The notes under the pieces were generated by a model. That model did not search any database. It saw only the letters and a program-made list of their open reading frames with translations, and was not told the origin of the DNA. A program made the translations under genes and the position numbers. Below, piece after piece: positions 26,330-34,915 of a stretch of 64,000 nt of DNA (position 1 is the first letter of the stretch; the number at the start of each line of letters is the position of its first letter). This DNA is from Sediminibacterium roseum (GTDB lineage Bacteria; Bacteroidota; Bacteroidia; Chitinophagales; Chitinophagaceae): NCBI RefSeq assembly GCF_009939005.1, contig NZ_JAACJS010000011.1, positions 400,096 to 464,095 of the forward strand, in the 5' to 3' direction.

Positions 26330-26391
26330 GTATCCAGGGAGATGATTTTAGAGTGTTTTTTCTAGGTATTAATACTCTATGAATGAATTAG

Positions 26392-26425
26392 AATGCGTTT
26401 GTATTTTTATACAAACGCATTTTTT
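26392..26425 (+). terminator. Rho-independent terminator after GH88
   Basis: Arms AATGCGTTTGTAT (26392-26404) and its exact complement (26409-26421) with loop TTTT, followed by a T run to 26425. Classic intrinsic terminator, 62 bp after the GH88 stop. On the other strand a weaker A/T tail lets it also end the XRE transcript. Confidence 0.92.
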
Positions 26426-26521
26426 ATGGAATGTATGGTATCGTGTAAGGCATATGCATGCAAGGCAGGGTTGCACTTATGGGACTGTAAACAGAGAAGA
26501 AAGACACACCTGGCTGCGGGC

Positions 26522-26764
26522 TCACAAAGCTTTTTCCGGCCAGAAGTCTTTGGGGGAACATTTAAAAAGTTTGGCCAGCTGGTTAAGATGGGAAGTATTG
26601 TATTTGGCGATAAAATTGGGGCTTTCGATATGGCCGATGAATCCGACAGACAGCTTCAGGTGAACAGCGATCTCGGTCTGGGTGATGTTCTTCTCCAGAC
26701 GGATCTCCCGTACACGGTTCACGATGTACCAATCGATCTTAGATTTCAGCTCCTGCTTCGCCAT
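26522..26764 (-). CDS. XRE-family helix-turn-helix regulator, small
   Basis: An 80-residue DNA-binding protein. The HTH is VREIRLEKNITQTEIAVHLK followed by LSVGFIGHIESPN, the Cro/CI pattern with the recognition helix at SVGFIGHIE. A C-terminal tail (HLNQLAKLFKCSPKDFWPEKAL) completes the five-helix domain. No ligand domain. A 22-bp palindrome at 26793-26814, 28 bp before the start, is a likely self-operator. It is transcribed away from susC pair 2, so it may control that locus. The tail phrase KDFWPEK is common among Chitinophagaceae XRE proteins, by recollection. Confidence 0.85.
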   Translation of the reverse strand: MAKQELKSKIDWYIVNRVREIRLEKNITQTEIAVHLKLSVGFIGHIESPNFIAKYNTSHLNQLAKLFKCSPKDFWPEKAL

Positions 26765-27223
26765 GTTGCTAAAACGAAATTATTTTTTGCTCTTTCCTAT
26801 ATATGTATAGGAAAGATTGGTATATTTGAAAATACCTTGTCGTTAAACGACAGGCATTTCGGTTGATCATTACGAATTGGCCCTGTATAGTTCCGGCCGT
26901 AAACTGCGCGGAACACTAAGAGAAAACAGCCCCCGGTTTTCTCTTACCAATAACAACTGGAAAAAAGTAACCGGCTTTTTAAAAACAGTTTTATGTTATT
27001 CAACAATGCGGTTCTTCCTCCCTACCCTCAGCATTTGCTGCCCGCACACGGACGGCCCGGTTGCCTTATTTTTTTTGTGAAAAACCATCCATCCTTCATT
27101 TGCCTGCATGGCAATGCCTTGTGTTTACTCAAAACACAGTTTGCCAAAAAACCAAAGAACCCGGTATAGTGCACTGCCGCACATACCCTTTTTTGTTTTT
27201 TCCATTTTAAAAACCAACTGCAA
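26765..27223. other. 459-bp divergent intergenic region rich in palindromes, no credible gene
   Basis: Lies between the XRE gene and susC pair 2. Besides the palindrome at 26793-26814 it has TGTCGTT-A-AACGACA (26838-26852), TAAGAGAAAAC/GTTTTCTCTTA (26917-26927 and 26936-26946, perfect, 8-base loop) and TGTGTTT/AAACACA (27120-27126 and 27132-27138, 5-base loop). A 67-codon frame at 26877-27080 has no domain or leader signal. The region could hold several operators or a small RNA. Confidence 0.6.
26793..26814. promoter_or_regulatory. 22-bp palindrome, probable XRE operator
   Basis: Perfect arms TTTCCTATA (26793-26801) and TATAGGAAA (26806-26814) around TATG. Placed 28 bp upstream of the XRE start, where it would overlap the promoter. 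Size and symmetry suit a dimeric Cro/CI-type protein. Confidence 0.65.
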
Positions 27224-30200
27224 ATGATCCGTACATTCTGCTTATGGGCCCTGCTATGCCCTATGCTCTCTTATGCACAAACAACAACGCCCCTCTCGGG
27301 AACCGTTGTTTCGCCCGATAACACACCCGTTGAGGGCGCCAACCTGTTTCTCGCGAAAAGCAAACTGCGCGCAACCACCCTGGCAAAAGGTAACTTTTAT
27401 TTCGCTGCCGTCACACTACCCGATACACTTGTTGTATCACATACCGGCTTCCTTGTGATGCGTTTCCCCGTGAGTGCGCAAAACACAACCGGTCACCGCA
27501 TCATACTCGAGCCGCTTTCTGCAGACCTTGGCGAGGTTACGGTGAGCACGGGCTACCAGCTGGTACCCAGGGAAAGGGCCACAGGCGCGTTTACGATAGT
27601 GAACAAGGAAATGGTGAACCGGAAAGTATCCACCAATATCCTCGACCGGCTGGATGGCATCACCAGCGGTCTTCTCTTCAATCGTACGAATGTGAGCGAT
27701 GAACCTTTCAGCATACGCGGGAGAAGTACCCTGCTGGGCGCCGCTTCGGCAACGCCACTGGTTGTAGTTGACAATTTCCCTTACGAAGGCGAGCTCAACA
27801 ACATCAACCCGAACGATGTGGAAACGGTCACCATCCTGAAAGACGCCGCCGCCGCATCCATCTGGGGCGCGCGTGCGGGCAACGGGGTGATCGTGATCAC
27901 CACGAAAAAAGGATCGTACAACCGGAAAATGAAAATAGATTTTTCCGCCGCCTATACCATCAATGACAAACCCGACCTGTTCTATACCCACAATTATCTT
28001 CCTTCCAGGTATTACATAGAAGCAGAACAGTTCCTCTTCTCAAAAGGGTTTTACGATGCCAGCATCAACAATACCACCACGCGCCCCGCGCTAACCCCCG
28101 TTGTTGAAATACTCGCCCTGCAACGTGCGGGGAAGATCACCGCCGCCGATGCCGATGCGCAGATCGCGGCATTGTCGCTCAACGATGTGAGAAACGATTA
28201 CAGCCAATACATCTACCGGAAATCAGCCATGAAACAATACGCCCTCAACATGCACGGCGGATCCGACCAGATGACCTACACACTCGGCGCGGGGTACGAC
28301 AACAATGAAAACCCACTCGTAAGAAACGGGTACAACCGCGTTACGCTCAATTCGCTCATTACCATTATGCCCGTAAAAAACCTGGAGCTGAGCGCGGGCA
28401 TCAACTGGGTAAGGAGCGTGACAGACAACTCCAATCTTTTGTCGATGGGCGGAACCGGTGTTTCGTATTACAACAACAACGCACTGTACCCTTATGCAAA
28501 ATTTGCGGACGCGAACGGCAATCCGTTGCGCACGGTCAAAGACCTGAGGACTTCTTTTATAGACAGTGTACAGAACATCGGTTACCAGGACTGGACCTAC
28601 AAAATGCTCGACGAGCTCAACCTGGCCGAATCCAAGGTGATCTTTACGGAAACCTTACTGAAAGCGGGTGCGCGTTACCGTTTCCCTGTTGGCTTAACGG
28701 CCGAACTACAATTCCAGCACGAGGCGCAGCTGAGAAACGGCCGCAATTATTATGCACCGGAAACCTACTATGCGCGCAATCTCATCAATACGTACTCGCA
28801 GCGAAATGCAACAACCGGTGCGTTTGTGTACATGGTTCCGCAGGGCGGTGTGCTGAACCTTTCTTCACGTGCGCTTACTGCTGATAATCTGCGCGCACAC
28901 CTGCAGTTCGACCGTGTATTCAAAAAGATTCATGCCATCAATGCCCTGGCCGGCGCTGAAATAAAACAGGTGGATGTTGTGGCCAACGCACAGACCCTGT
29001 ATGGATACGATGATGCGCTGGGAACCGTAGTAAGCAACATCGATTACCGCACCTCGTTACCCGTTGTTCCTTCCGGAACACGCGTGATCCCATCGCCGGG
29101 CGGCGCTGAAACAGGATCCGTAAACCGTTACATTTCCTATTACGCCAACGCAGCCTATACCTACAACAACAGGTATACCCTTTCAGCGAGCGGAAGAAAA
29201 GATGGCGCCAACTTATTCGGGGTAAAGATCAACGACAAGATCACGCCATTGTGGTCGCTCGGTTTGGGATGGGATGTTTCGAAAGAAAACTTCTACCACC
29301 TGGACGAATTGCCCAACCTGAAACTGCGCGCTTCATTCGGATACAACGGCAATGTATACAATGCCTCCGCCTATTTAACCGCACGCTATTCAACCAGCAG
29401 TTTAACGGGCGCACAATATGCAACGGTTACGTCGCCGCCCAATCCCAGCCTGCGCTGGGAAAAAGTACAGAACACCAATATCGGGATCGACTTTTCAACA
29501 CGCAACAACATAGTCTCCGGCAGCATCGACTGGTACAGCAAAAAAGGGACCGACCTCATAGAAGCGGCGCCACTCGCGCCTTCCACGGGTTTTACTTCTT
29601 TCAACGGGAATGCAGCGGCAACCCTTACAAAAGGAATAGATGTACTCCTCAATGCACGCATCATCCATTCGAAACTGAAATGGGACGCGAACGTTCTGTT
29701 TACAAAGACCTCAGACAGGATCGTTACGTTTGATACAAAGTACACCGCTGCCTCGCTTGTAAATACGTATGGCAGTCTGATCGCTGTTCCGGGCAACGCA
29801 TTGTTTGGCATTTATGCCTACCGGTGGGGAGGGCTCGACCCCGCAAACGGAGACCCGCTTGGCTATCGCGGCGATACAAAAAGCAAAGACTACACGGCGC
29901 TGTTGAATGTGCCGGCAGACAGTCTTGCTTACAAAGGCTCTGCCCGCCCGGGTATGTATGGCTCGCTGCGGAATACCCTTTCTTATGGACGTCTATCCCT
30001 CTCGTTTAACATCACCTATAAATTCGATTATGTATTCAGAAGAAGCACCACCAGCCTGAACTACGCGGATGTGGTAGGCATCACAGCGCATTCGGATTAC
30101 ATCAACGCATGGAAGAAACCGGGTGATGAAATGAACACGAATGTGCCATCGCTCGCCTACCCTGCCAATACAGCGCGCAATAACTTCTACCAGTATTCCG

Positions 30201-30445
30201 AAGCATTGGTTGAAAAAGGCGATCACATACGCCTGCAGGACCTGCGATTGGGTTACAACATCGACAGGCAAATATGGAAACGTGCACCGTTCGCCAACCT
30301 GCAGCTGTACATGTACGCATCCAACCTTGCGATCTTATGGAAAGCAAACAAAGCGGGCATTGATCCGGACATGAACGATTACAATTCAGCGAACCTTTAC
30401 CCCGCACCTTTTGCATTGAGCTTTGGCATCAGGGCAGATTTTTAA
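27224..30445 (+). CDS. SusC/RagA-family TonB-linked outer membrane receptor (pair 2)
   Basis: Outer-membrane importer of 1073 residues. Signal peptide MIRTFCLWALLCPMLSYAQ, then a carboxypeptidase-regulatory-like domain (PLSGTVVSPDNTPVEGANLF), a plug (GEVTVSTGYQLVPRERATGAF, PLVVVDNFPYEGE, GNGVIVITTKKG) and the barrel, with the terminal strand ALSFGIRADF. The VSTGYQ plug entry in place of VVVGYGT marks the branch often found next to TlpA-type proteins. No CAZyme is near: the next genes are SusD, TlpA, DUF6520 and MauE. This suggests a non-glycan cargo such as a peptide, a cofactor or a metal complex. That is inference from neighbours. Confidence 0.95.
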   Translation: MIRTFCLWALLCPMLSYAQTTTPLSGTVVSPDNTPVEGANLFLAKSKLRATTLAKGNFYFAAVTLPDTLVVSHTGFLVMRFPVSAQNTTGHRIILEPLSADLGEVTVSTGYQLVPRERATGAFTIVNKEMVNRKVSTNILDRLDGITSGLLFNRTNVSDEPFSIRGRSTLLGAASATPLVVVDNFPYEGELNNINPNDVETVTILKDAAAASIWGARAGNGVIVITTKKGSYNRKMKIDFSAAYTINDKPDLFYTHNYLPSRYYIEAEQFLFSKGFYDASINNTTTRPALTPVVEILALQRAGKITAADADAQIAALSLNDVRNDYSQYIYRKSAMKQYALNMHGGSDQMTYTLGAGYDNNENPLVRNGYNRVTLNSLITIMPVKNLELSAGINWVRSVTDNSNLLSMGGTGVSYYNNNALYPYAKFADANGNPLRTVKDLRTSFIDSVQNIGYQDWTYKMLDELNLAESKVIFTETLLKAGARYRFPVGLTAELQFQHEAQLRNGRNYYAPETYYARNLINTYSQRNATTGAFVYMVPQGGVLNLSSRALTADNLRAHLQFDRVFKKIHAINALAGAEIKQVDVVANAQTLYGYDDALGTVVSNIDYRTSLPVVPSGTRVIPSPGGAETGSVNRYISYYANAAYTYNNRYTLSASGRKDGANLFGVKINDKITPLWSLGLGWDVSKENFYHLDELPNLKLRASFGYNGNVYNASAYLTARYSTSSLTGAQYATVTSPPNPSLRWEKVQNTNIGIDFSTRNNIVSGSIDWYSKKGTDLIEAAPLAPSTGFTSFNGNAAATLTKGIDVLLNARIIHSKLKWDANVLFTKTSDRIVTFDTKYTAASLVNTYGSLIAVPGNALFGIYAYRWGGLDPANGDPLGYRGDTKSKDYTALLNVPADSLAYKGSARPGMYGSLRNTLSYGRLSLSFNITYKFDYVFRRSTTSLNYADVVGITAHSDYINAWKKPGDEMNTNVPSLAYPANTARNNFYQYSEALVEKGDHIRLQDLRLGYNIDRQIWKRAPFANLQLYMYASNLAILWKANKAGIDPDMNDYNSANLYPAPFALSFGIRADF

Positions 30446-30463
30446 TCACACAAATAAAAACGA

Positions 30464-31822
30464 ATGAGAACGATCATAATTTTCGCAGCATGTTTTATCG
30501 TCTTATCCTCCTGTAAAAAACAGGAAGAATGGCTCGATGTAAAATCAAACCGGTCCGATGTTACACCCAAAACCCTGAAGGACCTCCAGGCCCTGCTCGA
30601 CTATCCCGATTACATGAACGATTTTCACCCCGGCGGCCCATTGCTGGGTTCAGACTGCTACTATGTAAGTTACAACACATGGCAGGCAGAGGTAACCTAC
30701 GCAAAGAATGCATACGTTTGGAAAGCCGACGATTTTTACGCCGGATCCGTGAACGCCAACGATTGGTCGTCGCCCTATGTATGCGTTGAATATTGCAATA
30801 TCGTACTGGAAGGATTGCAAAAGATCGCGCGTACACCGGAGAACCAGGCTGCGTGGGACAATTGCAAGGGCTCCGCGCTGTTTTACCGCGCATTCGCTTT
30901 TTTCAATCTTGCAACAACGTATGCAAAGCCCTTCAAGGCAGCAAGCGCTGATACAGACCTGGGCATTCCCCTGCGTTTGAGCGCCGATGTGAATGAGCGT
31001 TCGGTGCGCGCATCCGTAAAAGAAACGTACAGCAGGATCACGGATGATCTGAAAGATGCATCGGCATTGCTCCCCGCGGCTGCATTGTACCAGACACGCC
31101 CCACAACATTTGCGGCTCATGCATTGCTCGCAAGGGTTTGCCTGTCCATGGAAGATTATGCAAACGCAGGTTTGTATGCAGACAAGGCATTGTCGGGCCC
31201 CTACAAACTCATCGACTTCAACTCGCTTTCCACCACCGCTTCGTATTCCATGCCGGTGTATCCGAATCACCCTGAAGTTATTTTCTATGCAAAGGGAAGT
31301 ACATCGGCGTTCAATACATTGAACGGGATCGTTGATTCTACATTGTACAGGTCTTATGCATCGAACGATCTTCGCAAGACCATGCTTTATTCTTCCGTAC
31401 CTGCATTCAAAGGAAGTTATACGGGAAGTTTATCCATCTTCAATGGCCTTGCCATCAACGAACAATACCTCATCCGCGCGGAAGCGGCCGCCCGCGCGGG
31501 CAACATTGTTGCTGCCATGCAGGACCTCAACACACTGCTTGGTAAAAGATGGAGGAACAATACTTTTTCTCCACTCACTGCCGCAAACGCAAACGCAGCA
31601 TTGGACATGGTCATTGCGGAACGGAGAAAAGAACTCCCGTTCACAGGTACACTCCGCTGGATCGATCTGAGAAGATTGAACAACGATGGCCGCTATGCCA
31701 TCACACTCACCCGCATACTCAATAACCAGGTGTACACACTTCCTCCAAACGATGCGCGGTATGTTTTACCGATACCCGATATCGAGATCAGGTTGAGCGG
31801 GATAGAACAAAATGTGCGTTGA
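30464..31822 (+). CDS. SusD/RagB-family lipoprotein (pair 2)
   Basis: Surface lipoprotein of 452 residues, shorter than pair 1. Lipobox FIVLSSCKKQEEW with Cys at 17. SusD blocks include DVKSNRSDVTPKTLKDLQALLDY, CKGSALFYRAFAFFNLATTYAKPF (TPR), AHALLARVCLSMEDYANAGLYADKAL and the C-terminal INEQYLIRAEAAARAGN, with DLNTLLGKRW and AERRKELPFTGTLRWIDLRRLN. It begins 18 bp after SusC and ends 25 bp before the TlpA gene, so all three are one operon. Partner of SusC pair 2. Confidence 0.93.
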   Translation: MRTIIIFAACFIVLSSCKKQEEWLDVKSNRSDVTPKTLKDLQALLDYPDYMNDFHPGGPLLGSDCYYVSYNTWQAEVTYAKNAYVWKADDFYAGSVNANDWSSPYVCVEYCNIVLEGLQKIARTPENQAAWDNCKGSALFYRAFAFFNLATTYAKPFKAASADTDLGIPLRLSADVNERSVRASVKETYSRITDDLKDASALLPAAALYQTRPTTFAAHALLARVCLSMEDYANAGLYADKALSGPYKLIDFNSLSTTASYSMPVYPNHPEVIFYAKGSTSAFNTLNGIVDSTLYRSYASNDLRKTMLYSSVPAFKGSYTGSLSIFNGLAINEQYLIRAEAAARAGNIVAAMQDLNTLLGKRWRNNTFSPLTAANANAALDMVIAERRKELPFTGTLRWIDLRRLNNDGRYAITLTRILNNQVYTLPPNDARYVLPIPDIEIRLSGIEQNVR

Positions 31823-31847
31823 TCATTCATCTTTCTAAAATCATTTT

Positions 31848-33299
31848 ATGCGGTGTATTATATGGTTTGCATTGGCCCTTCAACTTACGATCGGACCGGC
31901 AAAGGCAACTTTAAGCAACACTTCTTTACAGATCGCCGGAACGGCCAATCCGGGAGATACGGTTAAGATTCATGTATGGGATCATTATTTTGGAGAATTG
32001 AAACAGTACGTTCTCAAACACAGGGAATTTCAACACCACAGCGAGGACGGCTCTTTCAGGTTTGAATTCAGGAACATCAAAAACCCCGTCTACTTTACCA
32101 TTGTATTCAAGCAGGGGCGAAAAGTATCGGCTCTTGAACATTACCTCGCAATGCCTGGTGACAGTATCAACATGAACCTGGTCAACTACAAATCCTATTC
32201 GTTTACCGGCAGGGGCGCCGAAGCCATGCTTTGCCGTTATGAAATGGATAGTGTTGGGTTACGTGCCAATACCCGTGCCGACAAGATCTCCCGCTCAACC
32301 GTGTATTTAACACAAAAAGACTATCCCGGTTATCTAAGGGCGGCTTATGCAAATGTGGACTCAAATGTAAATGCGCGGCTGGCGCTTTTGGAAGATTATC
32401 GTCGGCTGATCAGGGCAGAACAATATGCGATACTGCTTGCAGATGTTACGTGTTTACGAACCACGTGGAAATATTCAAGCTACAACTATGCAAAGGCCAT
32501 TTCATCGGCAGCGTTGTCACCCGACAGCGCCAAAGCCATTGCGCACGAACTGGGCCGGTATTTTCTGAACCAGGCCATTATTCCTTCCGCAATGCCCGGT
32601 AAAGTGTCTGTGATCTCGAAAGGCTACCTCGATGCACAGGTATCGATCTCGGTAGCGCATGCAAACCTGCATACAGTTGAAAAGGAGCCCGCCGCAATCG
32701 TTAAGAGGTTGAAGGGAACGCTCCGTGACAGGGTGCTTTGTACTTTCATCCTTCAAGCCTCAAGCCGGATCGAATCATTAGACTCGGTAATGAAAGAAGC
32801 ATTGAAAGTGATCAAAACACCTTACTGCAGAGAGCCATTACAATTCTATCTCGAAAATTATTTGCGCGGCACAACGGCTTACAATTTTGCGCTGCAGGAT
32901 ACTTCCGGAAAAATAAGAAGGCTCAGTGATTTTCGTGGGAAGAAAGTGGTAATCGATTTTTGGTATACCGGCTGCCTGGGATGTATCGGTTTCTACAAAA
33001 ATGCGTTAAAGGCGGTAGAAGAAAAACTGGCACACGATACCACACTGGTTTTTTTATCGATTGCAGATGATGAGATCAAAAAGACCTGGATGGAAAGCAT
33101 TAAAAAAGACATTTATACTTCTGCGTCGATCATCAACCTGTTTACCGCACAATCAAAATACACGCATCCTGCGATAAAAAAATTTGGCATCAAAGCCTTT
33201 CCCACCCTGGTTATTGTTAATCAGAAAGGGAAGATACTTTACAACGATTCGGCACCACGGGATGTGGATGGGCTCACGCGAATCATAAGATCAAACTAA
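31848..33299 (+). CDS. TlpA-family thioredoxin-like protein with long N-terminal domain
   Basis: A periplasmic thiol-disulfide protein of 483 residues. It has a leader (MRCIIWFALALQLTIGPAKA), a beta-rich DUF4369-like N-terminal region and a helical middle part (about 130-340). The C-terminal AhpC/TSA-redoxin domain has NFALQDTSGKIRRLSDFRGKKVVIDFW and the active motif CLGC (Cys376 and Cys379), with FPTLVIVNQKG carrying the cis-proline. As third gene of the susCD operon it suggests the imported cargo is reduced or needs disulfide handling. An intrinsic terminator follows at once. The MauE-type gene nearby could supply its electrons. Confidence 0.92.
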   Translation: MRCIIWFALALQLTIGPAKATLSNTSLQIAGTANPGDTVKIHVWDHYFGELKQYVLKHREFQHHSEDGSFRFEFRNIKNPVYFTIVFKQGRKVSALEHYLAMPGDSINMNLVNYKSYSFTGRGAEAMLCRYEMDSVGLRANTRADKISRSTVYLTQKDYPGYLRAAYANVDSNVNARLALLEDYRRLIRAEQYAILLADVTCLRTTWKYSSYNYAKAISSAALSPDSAKAIAHELGRYFLNQAIIPSAMPGKVSVISKGYLDAQVSISVAHANLHTVEKEPAAIVKRLKGTLRDRVLCTFILQASSRIESLDSVMKEALKVIKTPYCREPLQFYLENYLRGTTAYNFALQDTSGKIRRLSDFRGKKVVIDFWYTGCLGCIGFYKNALKAVEEKLAHDTTLVFLSIADDEIKKTWMESIKKDIYTSASIINLFTAQSKYTHPAIKKFGIKAFPTLVIVNQKGKILYNDSAPRDVDGLTRIIRSN

Positions 33300-33328
33300 A
33301 AGAGGGGTGTAAAAAACACCCCTCTTTT
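33298..33328. terminator. Strong bidirectional intrinsic terminator
   Basis: Arms AAAAGAGGGGTGT and ACACCCCTCTTTT with an A-rich loop, starting within the TlpA stop codon and ending 3 bp before the convergent DUF6520 gene. T runs on both sides allow it to work on both strands. Confidence 0.92.
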
Positions 33329-33331
33329 GCA

Positions 33332-33589
33332 CTATGGCTGCCAGTAAAACCCAACAGGACCCTCTCCTTCAAAATCATCAGGATTGGTGGTAGGCAGTTC
33401 CTTACCTTCTTTCAGATGGTAAGTACAATAATTGGAAGTGCCTTCAAGACACTGGCCATTGGTGGTGATCGGGAGAATCACATCGCCATCGCGGTAGAAT
33501 TCCCCTTCCTTCTTTTCAGTCGCCTTCGTAAACGCACTTGCGCTGATGGCGAGAATAACTGCGGCCAGGCCGGTTACATACTTTTTCAT
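33332..33589 (-). CDS. DUF6520-family small secreted protein with two cysteines
   Basis: An 85-residue exported peptide: signal MKKYVTGLAAVILAISASAF, then a short mature part with two cysteines (Cys47 and Cys55 in QCLEGTSNYCTYHL) and an acidic/aromatic tail (FEGEGPVGFYWQP). The spacing fits the Bacteroidota DUF6520 group, whose members often occur next to MauE/DoxX genes. The function of the family is unknown. With a MauE-type protein 99 bp away and TlpA convergent, the cysteine pair is probably a disulfide that this locus forms or breaks. Confidence 0.82.
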   Translation of the reverse strand: MKKYVTGLAAVILAISASAFTKATEKKEGEFYRDGDVILPITTNGQCLEGTSNYCTYHLKEGKELPTTNPDDFEGEGPVGFYWQP

Positions 33590-33688
33590 GGTCTTTGTTT
33601 TAAAATGTTTAAAAAAAATACGGTTCCAACTGTGCTGCTTTTAACAACAGCTTTGCTGATACAATAGCGCTTACTCTGTTACAGGTTT

Positions 33689-34096
33689 TCAGCTTACTCC
33701 CTTGGGTATTGTACGGATACCCGTTATGGCCAATACGATCAATACGCTGTTAAACACCAAATGCGTCCGCCAACTCATATACCTGATCACCCCACCGCAC
33801 GAACACGGTAACTTTGGCTCATACACTATCATCCACCCGATGTAAGCCGTGAACAAAACCATCAACCCCAAAGAGATCAACAAACCAGCCTTCCGCGTTT
33901 CGGGGAACACCAGTAAAGCGGACACGACCAGTTCAACGAACGGCAGGCCCCACCCTACCCATCCCGCAAAACGCGACAGCAAAGCCGATTGATGCAATAC
34001 TTTGATGAATGCATCCATCGACAACAACTTACTGATAGCGGTGTATACAAACACCAGAATGAAAATGGCGGCGATGATCTGTGAAATACGGCGCAT
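33689..34096 (-). CDS. MauE/DoxX-family redox-associated membrane protein
   Basis: Inner-membrane protein of 135 residues with four hydrophobic helices. I chose the ATG at 34096 (MRRISQIIAAIFILVFVYTA), since the longer frame adds 11 polar residues. MauE features are an N-terminal FVYTAISKLLS, GLPFVELVVSALLVF, and the pair Cys98/Cys100 in EPKLPCSCGGVIRYMSWRTHLVFN facing one side of the membrane. Relatives pass electrons across the membrane or help form disulfides. Lies between the DUF6520 and cysteine-rich lipoprotein genes, all on the minus strand. Confidence 0.87.
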   Translation of the reverse strand: MRRISQIIAAIFILVFVYTAISKLLSMDAFIKVLHQSALLSRFAGWVGWGLPFVELVVSALLVFPETRKAGLLISLGLMVLFTAYIGWMIVYEPKLPCSCGGVIRYMSWRTHLVFNSVLIVLAITGIRTIPKGVS

Positions 34097-34143
34097 GAGA
34101 TTGGATTTAAAGTTTGGCGTTGGAAGCAAGGCATTGAATTACG

Positions 34144-34200
34144 GGTTTGATGAGCGCAGGGTCAACAGATTTCACCACTGTATCCCTGCGCACCCAAACC
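34144..34200. promoter_or_regulatory. Two-part hairpin between lipoprotein and MauE genes
   Basis: Perfect arms GCGCAGGG (34154-34161) and CCCTGCGC (34184-34191), with outer pairing GGTTTG (34144-34149) and CAAACC (34195-34200). It fills the 109 bp gap after the lipoprotein stop. There is no long T run, so attenuator, processing site or weak terminator are all possible. Confidence 0.5.
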
Positions 34201-34205
34201 GCAGT

Positions 34206-34628
34206 TCACCTGATGATCATTGAACACGAAGGACAACTGCAATCCAGGTAGATCTGTCCACTGTCGTCGATGATAGATAGTACCTTGCATTGGCACGACT
34301 CTCCTTCACACCGGATGCTTTTGCTGTTGAGCACCTCGTTGCCGTTGTACTCCTGTTCGATCACCACGCTGCCCGGGCCAAGATTGGAACGGTAGAACAC
34401 AAACGCATAGCTCTTGTGTTCGGAATCGATGTAAGAAACACTGAGGATCTTTTCTATGATCTCGTTTTTCTTAAACCCATCCACATACTTTTGTGTTTTG
34501 GCAAGCGCATCCTTTTCGCCGGTGAAAAAATCGGCGCGTTCCACGTTGCGGTTGCGTATCGCGTCTTTGTTACAGGCACCGAATAACAGGATCACCGCAA
34601 GTGCCAGGAAAAAGTGTGGTGTTTTCAT
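34206..34628 (-). CDS. Cysteine-rich lipoprotein of unknown function
   Basis: A 140-residue lipoprotein; start chosen at 34628 because it begins MKTPHFFLALAVILLFGACN, with lipobox FGAC and acylated Cys19. The middle part is unremarkable (FTGEKDALAKTQKYVDGFKKNEIIEKIL). The C-terminal third has six cysteines: RCEGESCQCKV (107, 112, 114) and DCSCPSCSM (130, 132, 135). The CxC and CxCxxC spacings suit metal binding or disulfide shuffling. I do not recognise the family. It begins the minus-strand group with MauE and DUF6520, and a palindrome sits just upstream. Confidence 0.75.
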   Translation of the reverse strand: MKTPHFFLALAVILLFGACNKDAIRNRNVERADFFTGEKDALAKTQKYVDGFKKNEIIEKILSVSYIDSEHKSYAFVFYRSNLGPGSVVIEQEYNGNEVLNSKSIRCEGESCQCKVLSIIDDSGQIYLDCSCPSCSMIIR

Positions 34629-34641
34629 TTCTGTCGTTTTG

Positions 34642-34655
34642 AGACAAATTTGTCT
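34642..34655. promoter_or_regulatory. 14-bp perfect palindrome upstream of cysteine-rich lipoprotein
   Basis: AGACAAATTTGTCT is fully self-complementary and ends 13 bp before the lipoprotein start. It lies in the 287 bp gap between the lipoprotein gene and the histidine-kinase gene. Position suggests an operator; no regulator is identified. Confidence 0.45.
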
Positions 34656-34915
34656 TTTAAGTTTATTAAGTGTCTTAAGTGTTATCCGCAATAACGACCG
34701 TGAAATCACCTTTTCTTAAAAAATGGGTTTGAGCCGGGAGATATTCATAAAAAATCTTATCTTTTAACAACTCCTCCCGAATGCTGATCATCGTTGCTGA
34801 CACGAATCTTGTTCAAAATCACAAAGGCTTGTGGGCCTGTTTTGCATCGGTTGTAATCCGCTTTGTATGCGTTTGCATATAGAGTGTATTCGTAAACCAG
34901 GTTATCCGTTCCTGA

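Noticed and set aside
26393..26866. 157-codon plus-strand frame across the XRE gene
   Set aside because: Covers the terminator at 26392-26425 and the XRE operator, and is antisense to a good HTH protein.
26877..27080. 67-codon plus-strand frame in the XRE-susC interval
   Set aside because: Contains a perfect 11-bp hairpin and low-complexity stretches; no leader or domain.
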